From Bacillus sp. sid0103 (lineage in GTDB: Bacteria; Bacillota; Bacilli; Bacillales_B; DSM-18226): a stretch of DNA of 64,000 bases. The DNA lies in assembly GCF_019219025.1 (NCBI RefSeq), contig NZ_JAHUWN010000018.1:76754-140753 (forward strand), in the 5' to 3' direction. Shown here one piece after another: positions 1-8,496 of the stretch (positions within the stretch are counted from its first letter, which is position 1; every line of letters starts with the position of its first letter). Position numbers and translations under genes: made by a program. The notes beneath the pieces were generated by a model. That model saw only the letters and a program-made list of their open reading frames with translations, searched no databases and had not been told where the DNA came from.

Positions 1-16
1 GAGCTAACTTTTCCAT
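1..16 (-). CDS. Possible 5' end of the next pst gene (partial)
   Basis: An ATG at 14-16 on the minus strand opens M-E-K-L-A and runs off the window edge. It lies 85 bases after pstS in the same direction, where pst operons normally carry the permease gene pstC. Only five codons are visible, so identity rests on position alone. Confidence 0.3.
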
Positions 17-46
17 AATCCACCAATCACTCCTAAACTACGTCAT

Positions 47-80
47 AACAGGGTAAATGCACAATCGCATTTACCCTGTT
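47..80 (-). terminator. Perfect hairpin downstream of pstS
   Basis: Two 14-base arms (47-60 and 67-80) pair perfectly around a 6-base loop. No T-run follows in the pstS direction, so this is more likely an intercistronic stem-loop that stabilises pstS mRNA and limits read-through than a complete terminator. Such stem-loops are common after the first gene of high-expression binding-protein operons. Confidence 0.6.
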
Positions 81-100
81 CACTATTTTGAACCTTTAAA

Positions 101-1015
101 TTATTTATTTTTTTGATTTCCTTCAGCATCACGTTCTACTTGCATTTTTGTTACAGGAAGATATCCTTGTTCCTTTAACAAAGTGTTTTGGATATCATCA
201 GACATCATGTAGTCAAGGAACGCTTTAGCAAGATCTTTTGCTTCACCTTTTGTATAAGAGTGTTGGTAAGCCCAAACTGGGAATTTACCAGACTGTACAT
301 TTTCTGCAGTTGGTTCTACACCATCGATTGCAAGTGGTGTTACAGAATCGTCAGTGAAGTATGAGAATGCAAGGTAACCAACAGCACCGTCAGTTTCGTT
401 AATAATCTTTTTAACTGTGTTTGATGAATCTTCGGTAATACCTTCAGCAGGAGTAGCCCCATCTAGAGCAAATTTATTGAATACTGCACGAGTTCCTGAA
501 GAGTCAGGACGGTTTACAAGAACAATCTTTTGATCTGCTCCGCCAAGTTCTTTCCAGTTTGTAATTTTTCCAGTGAAAACTTTAATTAAATCTTCTTTTT
601 TAATATCTTTAATTCCAACATTAGGGTTAACAGCTGCAGTCATACCTACAACAGCTACTTTATGGTCAACTAGTTCAGCAGCCGGGATACCTTCTTTTTC
701 TTCAGCAAAAACGTCGGAGTTGCCAATTTGAACGGATCCTTCAGCAACTTGTGATAGGCCTGTACCTGATCCACCAGCATTTACTTGAATATCGACTTTT
801 GGATTTTCAGCCATAAACTCTTCAGCAGCCGCTGCAACTAATGGCTGCATCGCAGAGGAACCAGAAACGGTTAAGGTGCCTGAAAGTTCTGTAGTCTTAC
901 CATCTTTATTAGGAGTACCTTCATTTTTATCAGTAGAAGCTCCACCACAAGCAGCAACCAATACCATTAATGCTGCTAGAGTAAGTGCTAGGCCAATTTT
1001 CTTAAAACTTTTCAT
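101..1015 (-). CDS. pstS: Phosphate ABC transporter substrate-binding lipoprotein PstS
   Basis: Captures phosphate outside the cell and hands it to the PstCAB importer. The 304-residue protein starts with a lipoprotein signal peptide ending in the lipobox LVAAC, so Cys23 should be lipidated and the protein anchored to the outer membrane face. Two phosphate-binding loops are visible: SGSSAMQPL near residue 52 and SGTRAVF near residue 173. The ATG is preceded by a GGGGG ribosome site. It is expected to be the first gene of a pst operon continuing past the left edge. The upstream region holds a PhoP box, so phosphate starvation should induce it. Confidence 0.95.
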   Translation of the reverse strand: MKSFKKIGLALTLAALMVLVAACGGASTDKNEGTPNKDGKTTELSGTLTVSGSSAMQPLVAAAAEEFMAENPKVDIQVNAGGSGTGLSQVAEGSVQIGNSDVFAEEKEGIPAAELVDHKVAVVGMTAAVNPNVGIKDIKKEDLIKVFTGKITNWKELGGADQKIVLVNRPDSSGTRAVFNKFALDGATPAEGITEDSSNTVKKIINETDGAVGYLAFSYFTDDSVTPLAIDGVEPTAENVQSGKFPVWAYQHSYTKGEAKDLAKAFLDYMMSDDIQNTLLKEQGYLPVTKMQVERDAEGNQKNK

Positions 1016-1075
1016 CTGTTTAATTCCCCCTGTGAATTTAGGTTTGTTAGTTATTTATTCTGCCTTACAAGTACA

Positions 1076-1150
1076 ATAATAATCCTTAACTGTTAACCGA
1101 GTTTTAATTAAATGTAAAGGTTTTGTAAAGATATGTTGAGTTTTTGTAAA
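1076..1150 (-). promoter_or_regulatory. PhoP box and -10 element of pstS
   Basis: Read on the minus strand, TTTACA-like hexamers lie at 1145-1150 (TTTACA), 1134-1139 (TCAACA), 1124-1129 (TTTACA) and 1113-1118 (TTTACA), spaced 11, 10 and 11 bases apart. This is the direct-repeat pattern bound by PhoP~P in Bacillus. A TATTAT -10 follows at 1076-1081 with no good -35, as is usual for activator-dependent Pho promoters. Confidence 0.8.
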
Positions 1151-1220
1151 TCAACAAAATACACATTTGTTATTTTATTCTTAAAAAGATAGTTGTATGC
1201 ATATGAGATCTTTGACAAAT

Positions 1221-1255
1221 AAAAAACACCTGCCTCAGATTGAGACAGGTGTTTC
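1221..1255 (-). terminator. Rho-independent terminator of the PBP gene
   Basis: On the minus strand an arm AAACACCTGTCTC pairs with GAGGCAGGTGTTT and is followed by a T-run. It sits directly after the penicillin-binding protein stop codon. Confidence 0.85.
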
Positions 1256-1265
1256 TGAAATATTA

Positions 1266-3377
1266 TTATTCAGTTTGATCGCTGTTATCAGTATTTTTTT
1301 CTTTATCTTGACGTTCTTTCTTTAAATCAAAATAAGCATCCAAAACTCTGCGGCCAATTAAGTTATTAATGCTTGGACCGCTGTTTCCTTGATATGCCCA
1401 CGGTACCACTACAGCCATGGCTACCTCTGGATCATTTGCTGGTGCAAAACTCACGAGACTTAAGTTCATGACCGGTGTGCCGCGCTTTGATTTAACAGAA
1501 CCATCATAAAATGCCTGTGCCGTTCCAGTTTTTCCAGCTGGGTGATAATCTGCGCTCTTGAAGTAGCTGACAGCCGTACCATCACCAACCTGCATGACCA
1601 TTCGAAAACCTTCTTGAACCCGTTTAATCCATGATTCCTTCATATCCAATCGGTTTAATACTTTCGGTTGGATTTCCTCGACAATCGGTCCCAATTCATT
1701 ATTTTCCATGACCGGCTCACGAATTTCCTTAACCAGATGCGGCTGGATACGATTACCACCATTTGCTATTGTGGAGACGTATTGTGCGAGTTGGATTGGG
1801 GTATACGTATCATACTGACCAATCGAAAGGAAAAGAAGTAAACCAGGAGTCCTTTCAGGACCAGGAAATCCGCTCATTTCATTAGGCAGATCAATCCCTG
1901 TACGCGTACCTAAACCAAACTGACTGAATGACTGCCGCATAGTATCAAATGCAGAATAATCTAGCGGTAATGGTTGATTCGGTCGATACTGTCCACCAGC
2001 CATTGCGATAACAGTTTTCCACATATATACGTTGGAGGAAACTTGCAGTGCCCTTAAATCATTAATCCTGCCAAATGTTCTCCATGAAGACATGACAGGT
2101 GAACTAGCAATTCTCAAAGGCTCGTCTAGTTGTGTAGAACCAGGCTGAATGGCTCCGGTTTTATAACCAGTTAAAATCGTTGCCCCTTTTACCGCTGAAC
2201 CAACGTTATAAGATGTGGTAATATTGCCTCCAGCAAAGTCATTCATAACTGTTTTGCCTTTTTTATCTTTACCAATTTGTTTACCAGCTAGGGATAAGAC
2301 TTCACCGGTATGTGGATCCATCAAAACGACGAAGGCTCGATCTAAAAGTGCTGTATTTGGTTTTTGCTTTGCACTCCACATTTCTTCTTCGATGATATCT
2401 TCTACCTTTTTTTGAAGATCCATATCAATGGTTAAAACAAGGTCTTTCCCTCTTTTTCCTTCAGAAATTACTTCAGTTGAAAGAATTTTCCCCGTTTTAT
2501 CCGTTACATTTTTCACTTTTGCCTTTTGACCATGAAGTACATCTTCATATTTTAATTCAAGATAACTTTTTCCAACTCTGTCATTACGGCTGTAGTCCCG
2601 CGCCATATACTTTTCTAATTGTTCCTTGGGAATCCCTGCTTCGGAGGTTGTGACATCACCTAAGATTGATTTTAATGTATCACCAAAAACATACTTTCGT
2701 TTCCAGTCGGTTGTTGTATCTACACCTGGTAAGTTTTCTAAGTTTTCACTGACAACCGCAAATTCTTTAGGTGTTACATCTTTGTTTTTAACAATTTGTG
2801 GTGTTAAGGCATAACCACTATTAAAGTCTCGATAGATGGCAAGTGTCTCAAGCTCTTCACCTCTGATACTTTTCACTTCTTCATCAGTGATTCTATCTAT
2901 TTGAAGCTTATAAATTTGCTTATCGTCCAATTTTTCTTGATTATAGAGTGCCCATTCTTTATCGGTAATTTTTGCTTTTGCTTCCTCTGGATGCTGGATG
3001 ATCCAATAATCCTTTCGATCGCGAATCGGCACTTTGGCAGCATCTTTATCTTTGTTAATAATTTTTGCTAATTTCGCTGCACTTTCTAACATTTCTTTTT
3101 GAGTGGTTTGCTGATATTTTGTGTAAGTAATCGCGTTCAACGGAGTATTATCAACAATAATTTTCCCATTACGGTCGAACATCTTTCCCCTTGGAACAGG
3201 GTTATTTACAGTAATATCTTCTGTGCGCTCAATCTCACGTTTAAAATCATCCCCAAATACGATTTGTAATTCACCAAGTCTAAGGATGAGGACAGAAAAT
3301 AGCACGAATACCACAAAGAATAACATGTTTAAACGAAATGGCACATGTTCCTTCTTTTTTTTCTTTTTATTATTCAA
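1266..3377 (-). CDS. pbpA: Class B penicillin-binding protein (PbpA/PBP2 type transpeptidase)
   Basis: Cross-links peptidoglycan, probably in lateral wall elongation. It has a short Lys-rich cytoplasmic start, one membrane anchor near residues 15-36, a dimerisation domain and a C-terminal transpeptidase domain. Catalytic motifs are visible: SAVK (nucleophile Ser near residue 394), SSN near 447 and KTGT near 616. I chose the TTG at 3377, about 11 bases after AAGGAAG; an in-frame GTG lies 21 bases upstream at 3398. The position between pstS and yqgE matches B. subtilis pbpA. A terminator follows, so it is probably monocistronic. Confidence 0.9.
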   Translation of the reverse strand: MNNKKKKKKEHVPFRLNMLFFVVFVLFSVLILRLGELQIVFGDDFKREIERTEDITVNNPVPRGKMFDRNGKIIVDNTPLNAITYTKYQQTTQKEMLESAAKLAKIINKDKDAAKVPIRDRKDYWIIQHPEEAKAKITDKEWALYNQEKLDDKQIYKLQIDRITDEEVKSIRGEELETLAIYRDFNSGYALTPQIVKNKDVTPKEFAVVSENLENLPGVDTTTDWKRKYVFGDTLKSILGDVTTSEAGIPKEQLEKYMARDYSRNDRVGKSYLELKYEDVLHGQKAKVKNVTDKTGKILSTEVISEGKRGKDLVLTIDMDLQKKVEDIIEEEMWSAKQKPNTALLDRAFVVLMDPHTGEVLSLAGKQIGKDKKGKTVMNDFAGGNITTSYNVGSAVKGATILTGYKTGAIQPGSTQLDEPLRIASSPVMSSWRTFGRINDLRALQVSSNVYMWKTVIAMAGGQYRPNQPLPLDYSAFDTMRQSFSQFGLGTRTGIDLPNEMSGFPGPERTPGLLLFLSIGQYDTYTPIQLAQYVSTIANGGNRIQPHLVKEIREPVMENNELGPIVEEIQPKVLNRLDMKESWIKRVQEGFRMVMQVGDGTAVSYFKSADYHPAGKTGTAQAFYDGSVKSKRGTPVMNLSLVSFAPANDPEVAMAVVVPWAYQGNSGPSINNLIGRRVLDAYFDLKKERQDKEKNTDNSDQTE

Positions 3378-3491
3378 GAGATAAAACACTTCCTTCACTA
3401 CATAAGCTAACTTTCTCTATTTTATAGGATAAGTCCGCTTTTTACTACGAAAAACCCTTACCAATTTCTCGTTAAAAGTGTCAAAGAAAAA

Positions 3492-3521
3492 AATGGCGCT
3501 GAGTAATAAATTTACTCAACG
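3492..3521 (-). terminator. Terminator overlapping the MFS stop codon
   Basis: On the minus strand GCGTTGAGTAA pairs with TTACTCAGCGC and is followed by a T-run. The 5' arm includes the last codons and the stop codon (at 3512) of the transporter gene, so a ribosome finishing translation would cover part of the hairpin. Confidence 0.75.
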
Positions 3522-4741
3522 CATTTTGGGGCTGGTAATTGCACTCGTTTAAGAAAATAATAGATGCATGTATGACCTGCGCCTAAAATAAGCAGGAGAA
3601 TAGGAATGCTGATTTCAGCTTTAAACCAAGAGATTGCCGCTATAAAGGCTAATATTGACACGATCCTGCCCAAATTTAAGTATAATTCTCGAACAACAAT
3701 ATATTCAATCCTCATTTCAGCTGCCTTCCATCCTGTTCCTATAACATCGTATGTAGTTGACATATACGGGACGAGTAAAAGCGGATAGGCAATCGCAATC
3801 ATCCCGCCATAGATTAACAATTTGATAAAATTCACGTCCCAAACAATTAACAGGACGGCAGCATAAAGGATAATACCACCAATCAGGATCGCTTTTTTCC
3901 GGAATTTCAGTTTAATTAATCGTGATGCAAGAAAATACGCAATGAAGGATATTCCAGAATTCAGGAGGCCAAATGTCCCTAAAGACATTTCACTTCCCGT
4001 CGAAATAAAAACCAAAACAGAGATGACAAATGCAAAAGTTCCTTCCCTCAAGCCCTGAAAAAAATTAGCATTTGTAATCAACCGCCAATTTTCATTTTGT
4101 TTTCTTTCATTTAAAATCTGTCTAAAGCAATAACTTCCTGATGATGGTCGTGGTCTCAAAGAAAAGCTCATAAAAACCGCAAGAGCGAATAATGCTAATG
4201 ATATTCCAAAAACAATGGTATACCCAGTAAATTTTTCAAATCTAGTAATGATGATACCAGCAGCGATTGGGCCAATCATTCCACCAGCTGACGATAAGAT
4301 CCCTAAAAACCCGTTAAAAAAATCTCTGGTATCTGGTTCGGTAATTTCAAATGTTAAAACATTATAAGCTAGCCAATAAAAACCATATCCTACCCCTAAA
4401 AGACTTCCTAAGAGGAGTAAATATGTTGAAGCATTCGTGCCTGCTAGTAAAACCATTACATAAAATAACGCTAAAAAAATAACACCTATTCTAAGCACAA
4501 TCACTCGGTCAATTTTTTTGGCCCATCGCCCTGCTAAGATAAACGTAAGCAATTGTAAAACCACAATCGATAAATTATAAAAGGCGAGATCAGAATACCG
4601 CCCAGTCTGTTTCCAAAGATAAATATTTACAAATGTGTTGGATAAAGCGATGCTTAATGAGTATAACCCTCCAATAATCAGCAATAGTGATAAATCTTTT
4701 GTAAATCTAACATCACCTAGAATCTTAAATTTTTTTGCCAT
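3512..4741 (-). CDS. yqgE: MFS transporter, YqgE-like
   Basis: A 409-residue integral membrane protein with about 12 hydrophobic segments and an MFS-like loop after segment 2 (GRWAKKIDR). Substrate is unknown. The start ATG at 4741 follows AAGGGGAG; a longer frame to 4813 overlaps the sodA terminator and is unlikely. It lies between sodA and pbpA as in B. subtilis yqgE. A terminator separates it from sodA, so it may have its own weak promoter or depend on read-through. I cannot predict what it moves. Confidence 0.8.
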   Translation of the reverse strand: MAKKFKILGDVRFTKDLSLLLIIGGLYSLSIALSNTFVNIYLWKQTGRYSDLAFYNLSIVVLQLLTFILAGRWAKKIDRVIVLRIGVIFLALFYVMVLLAGTNASTYLLLLGSLLGVGYGFYWLAYNVLTFEITEPDTRDFFNGFLGILSSAGGMIGPIAAGIIITRFEKFTGYTIVFGISLALFALAVFMSFSLRPRPSSGSYCFRQILNERKQNENWRLITNANFFQGLREGTFAFVISVLVFISTGSEMSLGTFGLLNSGISFIAYFLASRLIKLKFRKKAILIGGIILYAAVLLIVWDVNFIKLLIYGGMIAIAYPLLLVPYMSTTYDVIGTGWKAAEMRIEYIVVRELYLNLGRIVSILAFIAAISWFKAEISIPILLLILGAGHTCIYYFLKRVQLPAPKCVE

Positions 4742-4812
4742 TAAAAACTCCCCTTTATCATATGGGTAGTCTTTATCAAGCAAGTTTTTCTTATTCACTG
4801 ATTGAACAAACA

Positions 4813-4842
4813 AAAAAGACAGCTAAGAAAGCTGCCTTTTTT
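4813..4842 (-). terminator. sodA terminator
   Basis: GGCAGCTTTCTTAGCTGTC hairpin with T-runs on both sides, directly after the sodA stop codon. It could work in either direction, but only sodA reads into it from a nearby gene. Confidence 0.85.
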
Positions 4843-4852
4843 AATATCATTA

Positions 4853-5461
4853 TTATTTTGCTTGGCTGAAACGTTTTGAAACTTCATCCCAGTTTACAAC
4901 ATTCCAGAAAGAAGAAATATAGTCTGGACGCTTGTTTTGATATTTTAAATAGTATGCATGCTCCCAAACATCAAGACCAAGAAGTGGAGTTTTGCCTTCC
5001 ATTAATGGAGAATCTTGGTTTGGAGTGCTAGAAACTTCTAACTCACCATTGCTTACAGATAGCCATGCCCAGCCAGATCCGAAACGAGTAGTTGCTGCTT
5101 TAGCAAACTCTTCTTTAAAGCTTTCGAAGCTGCCAAATTTGCTGCTGATTGCATCAGCTAGTTCACCAGTTGGAGCACCGCCGCCATTTGGAGAAAGGAT
5201 TTGCCAGAATAGAGAATGGTTAGCATGACCGCCGCCATTGTTACGAACTGCTGTACGAGCAGCTTCTGGAACCGCATCCAAATTAGAAATAACTTCTTCA
5301 ACTGATTTAGAAAGTAATTCTTCATTACCAGCTAAAGCGTTATTTAGGTTTGTTACATATGTGTTATGGTGTCTAGTGTGGTGAATATTCATTGTTTCTT
5401 TGTCAATATGTGGTTCAAGAGCGTCTTCTGCATAAGGTAATTGTGGTAATTCAAATGCCAT
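4853..5461 (-). CDS. sodA: Superoxide dismutase, Mn/Fe family
   Basis: Converts superoxide to oxygen and hydrogen peroxide in the cytoplasm. The 202-residue protein carries the metal ligands of the family: His27 (NIHHTRHH), a second His in [10 protein letters not shown], and the Asp and His in the DVWEHAYY motif. The [10 protein letters not shown] context and the Gln/Gly pattern fit a Mn enzyme, though metal choice cannot be proven from sequence. The start ATG at 5461 follows AGGAGG closely; a longer frame to 5560 would read through the leader hairpin and lacks homology. It is transcribed divergently from an Fnr-type regulator. Confidence 0.96.
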   Translation of the reverse strand: MAFELPQLPYAEDALEPHIDKETMNIHHTRHHNTYVTNLNNALAGNEELLSKSVEEVISNLDAVPEAARTAVRNNGGGHANHSLFWQILSPNGGGAPTGELADAISSKFGSFESFKEEFAKAATTRFGSGWAWLSVSNGELEVSSTPNQDSPLMEGKTPLLGLDVWEHAYYLKYQNKRPDYISSFWNVVNWDEVSKRFSQAK

Positions 5462-5813
5462 TTTAATTCCTCCTATGTATAAAAATTTTATTGGCTTTAG
5501 AATTTCGAATATTTCTAAAGCTTTCCTCCTTAAGATACCAAAGTTGGTTATTTGTTTCAAATATAATGCTTAGGTTCTTAACAGAATTACCATGCCCTTT
5601 GTTCAGGATATTATTCCTAAATAGTTTGAAAAGCAATCCTACACCTTTCATTAGTAACTTTCGAAAAATTGTCACCTTTCACCTAAACGGCAATCTGTCT
5701 ACGATTTTTGTCATAACCGACTTTTGTCACTTCCAAATCATGTAAAGGCCATATTGACACCATGATAATAATTTATTTAAATCAAACTGAAGGGGCCAAA
5801 GGAGTGATTTTCT
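5462..5813. promoter_or_regulatory. Divergent sodA / fnr-like control region
   Basis: A 352-base gap. On the sodA side the leader holds a hairpin (arms CTTTAGAA 5495-5502 and TTCTAAAG 5513-5520) preceded by a second Shine-Dalgarno-like AAGGAGG at about 5525-5531. On the other side a promoter for the regulator is seen (TTGACA 5754-5759, 17-base spacer, TTAAAT 5777-5782). Upstream of it the octamer TTTTGTCA occurs twice (5706-5713, 5722-5729), 16 bases apart. A 70-residue minus-strand frame here (5463-5675) resembles nothing I know. Confidence 0.55.
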
Positions 5814-6509
5814 ATGCAAACAAGCTGTTTATCTCTATATAATATATTATTTTACTTCTTCCAAAAAAAAGAACCGATTCAAAAAATTAAAGCTGGTACT
5901 ATTCTTTTTCAAGAAAAAGATTCTGTCGAGTATGTCTACTTAATACTTAAAGGGAGTATTTCACTTGGAAGAGTCCATTTGCGTGGTAAGGATTTTATTT
6001 TAAAAATCTTACATGATCAAGAATTAATAGTGGAATATCAACTTTTTCAAACAAATTCTCGTTATCACTTTTATGCTAAAGCAATGACCGATTGTGAAAT
6101 GATTCTAATAAAAAAAGATCAATTTGAAGATCTCATTTTAACAGACCCCGAGTCCATGAATGCTATTATAAAATGGTTAAGTACAAGTTATTTAAAGGCA
6201 CAAATGAAATGCCAGGATTTAATTATGAATGGAAAAAAAGGGGGTTTGTATTCGATTCTCATTCGATTATGTAATACGTATGGAGTAAAAACAGAAAATG
6301 GTATTCTAATTGACCTGCTGTTAACTCATCAAGAACTGGCAAATTTAACTTATGGGACACGTGAAGTCATTCAACGCGAATTAAAAGATCTGCGCGAAAA
6401 AGATATTATTTCCTATGATAATCAAAAATTTACGATTAAAAAACTTTCCATTTTAAAAGAAGCAGTTGATTGTCAAAACTGTTCCCTTGAAATCTGCGGA
6501 TTAAATTAA
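5814..6509 (+). CDS. Crp/Fnr regulator with C-terminal Fe-S cysteines (Fnr-type)
   Basis: A 231-residue regulator: N-terminal cyclic-nucleotide-binding-like beta roll (about 20-110), dimer helix (110-140) and helix-turn-helix (about 168-200). The C-terminus ends with C220-X2-C223-X4-C228, the same spacing as the cluster cysteines of B. subtilis Fnr (C227, C230, C235), and D135 in KCQDLIMNGKK sits where Asp141 is the fourth ligand. It probably binds a [4Fe-4S] cluster and senses oxygen. The start ATG follows AAGGAGTGA. It is divergent from sodA and not in the B. subtilis fnr position, so ortholog or paralog status is open. Confidence 0.8.
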   Translation: MQTSCLSLYNILFYFFQKKEPIQKIKAGTILFQEKDSVEYVYLILKGSISLGRVHLRGKDFILKILHDQELIVEYQLFQTNSRYHFYAKAMTDCEMILIKKDQFEDLILTDPESMNAIIKWLSTSYLKAQMKCQDLIMNGKKGGLYSILIRLCNTYGVKTENGILIDLLLTHQELANLTYGTREVIQRELKDLREKDIISYDNQKFTIKKLSILKEAVDCQNCSLEICGLN

Positions 6510-6531
6510 AAGCCACCTAAGTGGCTTTTTT
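6507..6531 (+). terminator. Terminator after the Fnr-type regulator
   Basis: AAAAGCCAC-ctaa-GTGGCTTTTTT, starting at the stop codon. It lies between convergent genes and could serve both. Confidence 0.85.
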
Positions 6532-6537
6532 CTATTA

Positions 6538-7020
6538 TTAAAGTACAACGATGAAAAAAAAGATTACCATGATGATTTGAATGAGTGTTTTTGTGACCAC
6601 ACTACTTATGAATCCAATGACTGAGCCAAATCCTATTTTTAGGCTCTCACTGAAATTTCTTTTGTTAAAGATTAATTCTGCTGCAATGGCGCCGATGAAT
6701 GGACCTATCAGGATTCCCAAAAAAGGAATAATGAAGGGTCCAACCAATATCCCAATCGTACTCCCCCAAACACCTGCCTTTGAACCCCCGTATTTTTTTA
6801 TTCCAATCAAATTGGCGATGTAATCAGCTATAAAAAGTAGAACGATAAACAATCCTTGAATCAACCAGAAATACCATTTAAAGGGTTCAAAACTAAAAAA
6901 GACCCCATATAATAAAAACCCTGCTAATAAAAACAATACACTTGGAATGATCGGATAAACCAGACCAACAAATGCGATGATAAATAATATGACGATGATA
7001 CTCCAATAAACCATTTCCAT
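6538..7020 (-). CDS. yqgC: DUF456 membrane protein, YqgC-like
   Basis: About 160 residues, almost all hydrophobic, with Gly-rich segments such as GSTIGILVGPFIIPFLGILIG, which are typical of the DUF456 family of small membrane proteins. Function is unknown. The start ATG at 7020 follows GAGGG by about nine bases; upstream starts to 7065 lack a ribosome site. Its place between sodA and a DUF1189 gene matches yqgC in B. subtilis. Confidence 0.75.
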   Translation of the reverse strand: MEMVYWSIIVILFIIAFVGLVYPIIPSVLFLLAGFLLYGVFFSFEPFKWYFWLIQGLFIVLLFIADYIANLIGIKKYGGSKAGVWGSTIGILVGPFIIPFLGILIGPFIGAIAAELIFNKRNFSESLKIGFGSVIGFISSVVTKTLIQIIMVIFFFIVVL

Positions 7021-7183
7021 TCTACTCATCCCTCTTAACGAATTCTTATTATTCAATGTACACATTCCATCATACGATTAAACTTATATTCGGTTTCAAA
7101 TAATGTCATTCTTGTATATAGCCGTTACTAAAGATACAATAGATGCTGAAGCAATTATTTGTATTAGTTAAAAGGTGGTCATT

Positions 7184-7957
7184 ATGAATATTTTTAAACA
7201 ACTTTATAAAAGCATTTATTCACCGAAGGATATTGCGATATTTCGATTCCAAGGAATTGGAAAGACGATTCTATATGTCTTTTTCTTAACATTCATTTCA
7301 ATTCTCCCGTCCGTAATTTATCTAAGCACGGCCCTTACTTCCGGAATAGATAGTGCCAAAACGATTATCAAAAATGAATTACCTGATTTTTCGATAAATG
7401 ATGGACGTTTAACTGCGGATACTAAAGTTCCTATTACCATAAATAAGAATGATTTTTCCATTATCCTTGATCCAACAGGTACTATATCTGAGAATGATGT
7501 TGAGGATGAAGGCAATGCTTTTGCCTTGTTAGAGGATAAATTTGTTCTTGCAGCGGGTGGCAGGGTAGATACATACCCCTATTCGATGTTAGAAGGATTA
7601 AACTTCACAAAGGGTGACATCGTTAACTTTATTAATGGAATAAGTGGAATGAAATGGATTATAATCCCTGTAGGAGCTTTGTTTATTTATTTGTTCGCAA
7701 GTGCAAGCAGCTTTATCGAAGTCACCGTTTTGGCATTGATTGGTCTGTTATTAAAAAATCTAATAGGAAGAAACCTAAATTACCGTCAGTTATGGAGAAT
7801 GGCCGCATACAGCGAAACATTGCCTACCCTGTTTTTCACCATTATGGCTGCCATTAAAACAACGGTACCTAGCAGTTTCATGATTAATTGGTTTGTTGTA
7901 ATTATCGTGTTATCTTTAGCAATAAAAGAAATACCGAAGCCCAAAAAAGTAAATTAA
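7184..7957 (+). CDS. yqgB: DUF1189 membrane protein, YqgB-like
   Basis: A 257-residue protein with a hydrophobic segment near residues 28-50, an extracytoplasmic stretch of about 120 residues, and three or four C-terminal membrane segments. This layout is typical of DUF1189; members affect maltose-type transport or envelope stress in some reports, but the function here is unknown. The start ATG at 7184 follows AAAGGTGG. It is monocistronic, ending at a strong terminator. Confidence 0.75.
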   Translation: MNIFKQLYKSIYSPKDIAIFRFQGIGKTILYVFFLTFISILPSVIYLSTALTSGIDSAKTIIKNELPDFSINDGRLTADTKVPITINKNDFSIILDPTGTISENDVEDEGNAFALLEDKFVLAAGGRVDTYPYSMLEGLNFTKGDIVNFINGISGMKWIIIPVGALFIYLFASASSFIEVTVLALIGLLLKNLIGRNLNYRQLWRMAAYSETLPTLFFTIMAAIKTTVPSSFMINWFVVIIVLSLAIKEIPKPKKVN

Positions 7958-7960
7958 GTT

Positions 7961-7985
7961 GCGCCCAAATCGGGCGCTTTTTTTT
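7961..7985 (+). terminator. Terminator of yqgB
   Basis: GCGCCC-aaatc-GGGCGC followed by a long T-run, just after the stop codon. Confidence 0.9.
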
Positions 7986-8055
7986 ATAAACTCGTTCTTT
8001 TTACAATTGGACAAGCATACCAATGTACAAACTGTTCCAATTGGGGGCTTATCGG

Positions 8056-8388
8056 ATGAAAAAACTTTTTGGTTTCATACTAGCCGTTTTAATTATATAT
8101 GTAATTTATATTGATTTAACAGTTGGTACACTGCCATCTACCTTAACAACACAGGTGGATGCTAAAATTGAAACACCACTAACTCCTCTAAAAACGGATA
8201 TCCCTTCTTTTGAAGCAAAAGTTGATCCCGGGGAAACCGTGATATCTATTGTCGAACATCAATTGGATAAACCTCTTCCTGTCTCAATAACCGATCTCAT
8301 TCAGGACTTCCGAAAATTAAACCCCGGAGAAACACCAGAAAAAATTCAAATCGGGACTACATATCATTTCCCTGATTACTCAAAATAA
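8056..8388 (+). CDS. yqfZ: YqfZ-like membrane-anchored protein
   Basis: A 110-residue protein with one N-terminal membrane segment (about 5-25) and an extracytoplasmic tail whose end (PGETVISIVEHQ ... IQIGTTYHFP) looks like a diverged LysM-type domain. The start ATG at 8056 is chosen because the protein there begins MKKLFGF and runs straight into the membrane anchor. It lies just upstream of ispG, as yqfZ does in B. subtilis. Function is unknown; a role at the cell wall is plausible. Confidence 0.7.
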   Translation: MKKLFGFILAVLIIYVIYIDLTVGTLPSTLTTQVDAKIETPLTPLKTDIPSFEAKVDPGETVISIVEHQLDKPLPVSITDLIQDFRKLNPGETPEKIQIGTTYHFPDYSK

Positions 8389-8406
8389 AGAGGAAAATGC
8401 TTATTC

Positions 8407-8436
8407 TTGTCAAAAATAGCGAAAGGCTGATAAAAT
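8407..8436 (+). promoter_or_regulatory. ispG promoter
   Basis: TTGTCA (8407-8412), 18-base spacer, TAAAAT (8431-8436); SigA type, 60 bases before the ispG start. Confidence 0.65.
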
Positions 8437-8496
8437 AAAAGGCGGATTGTTTTTATATACCTTATTCGAATCCCATTTTGAAGGAGCGAATTACAC

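Noticed and set aside
5463..5675. A 70-residue minus-strand frame ending just before sodA
   Set aside because: It would span the sodA leader hairpin and ribosome site, has no recognised similarity and biased composition expected of AT-rich leader.
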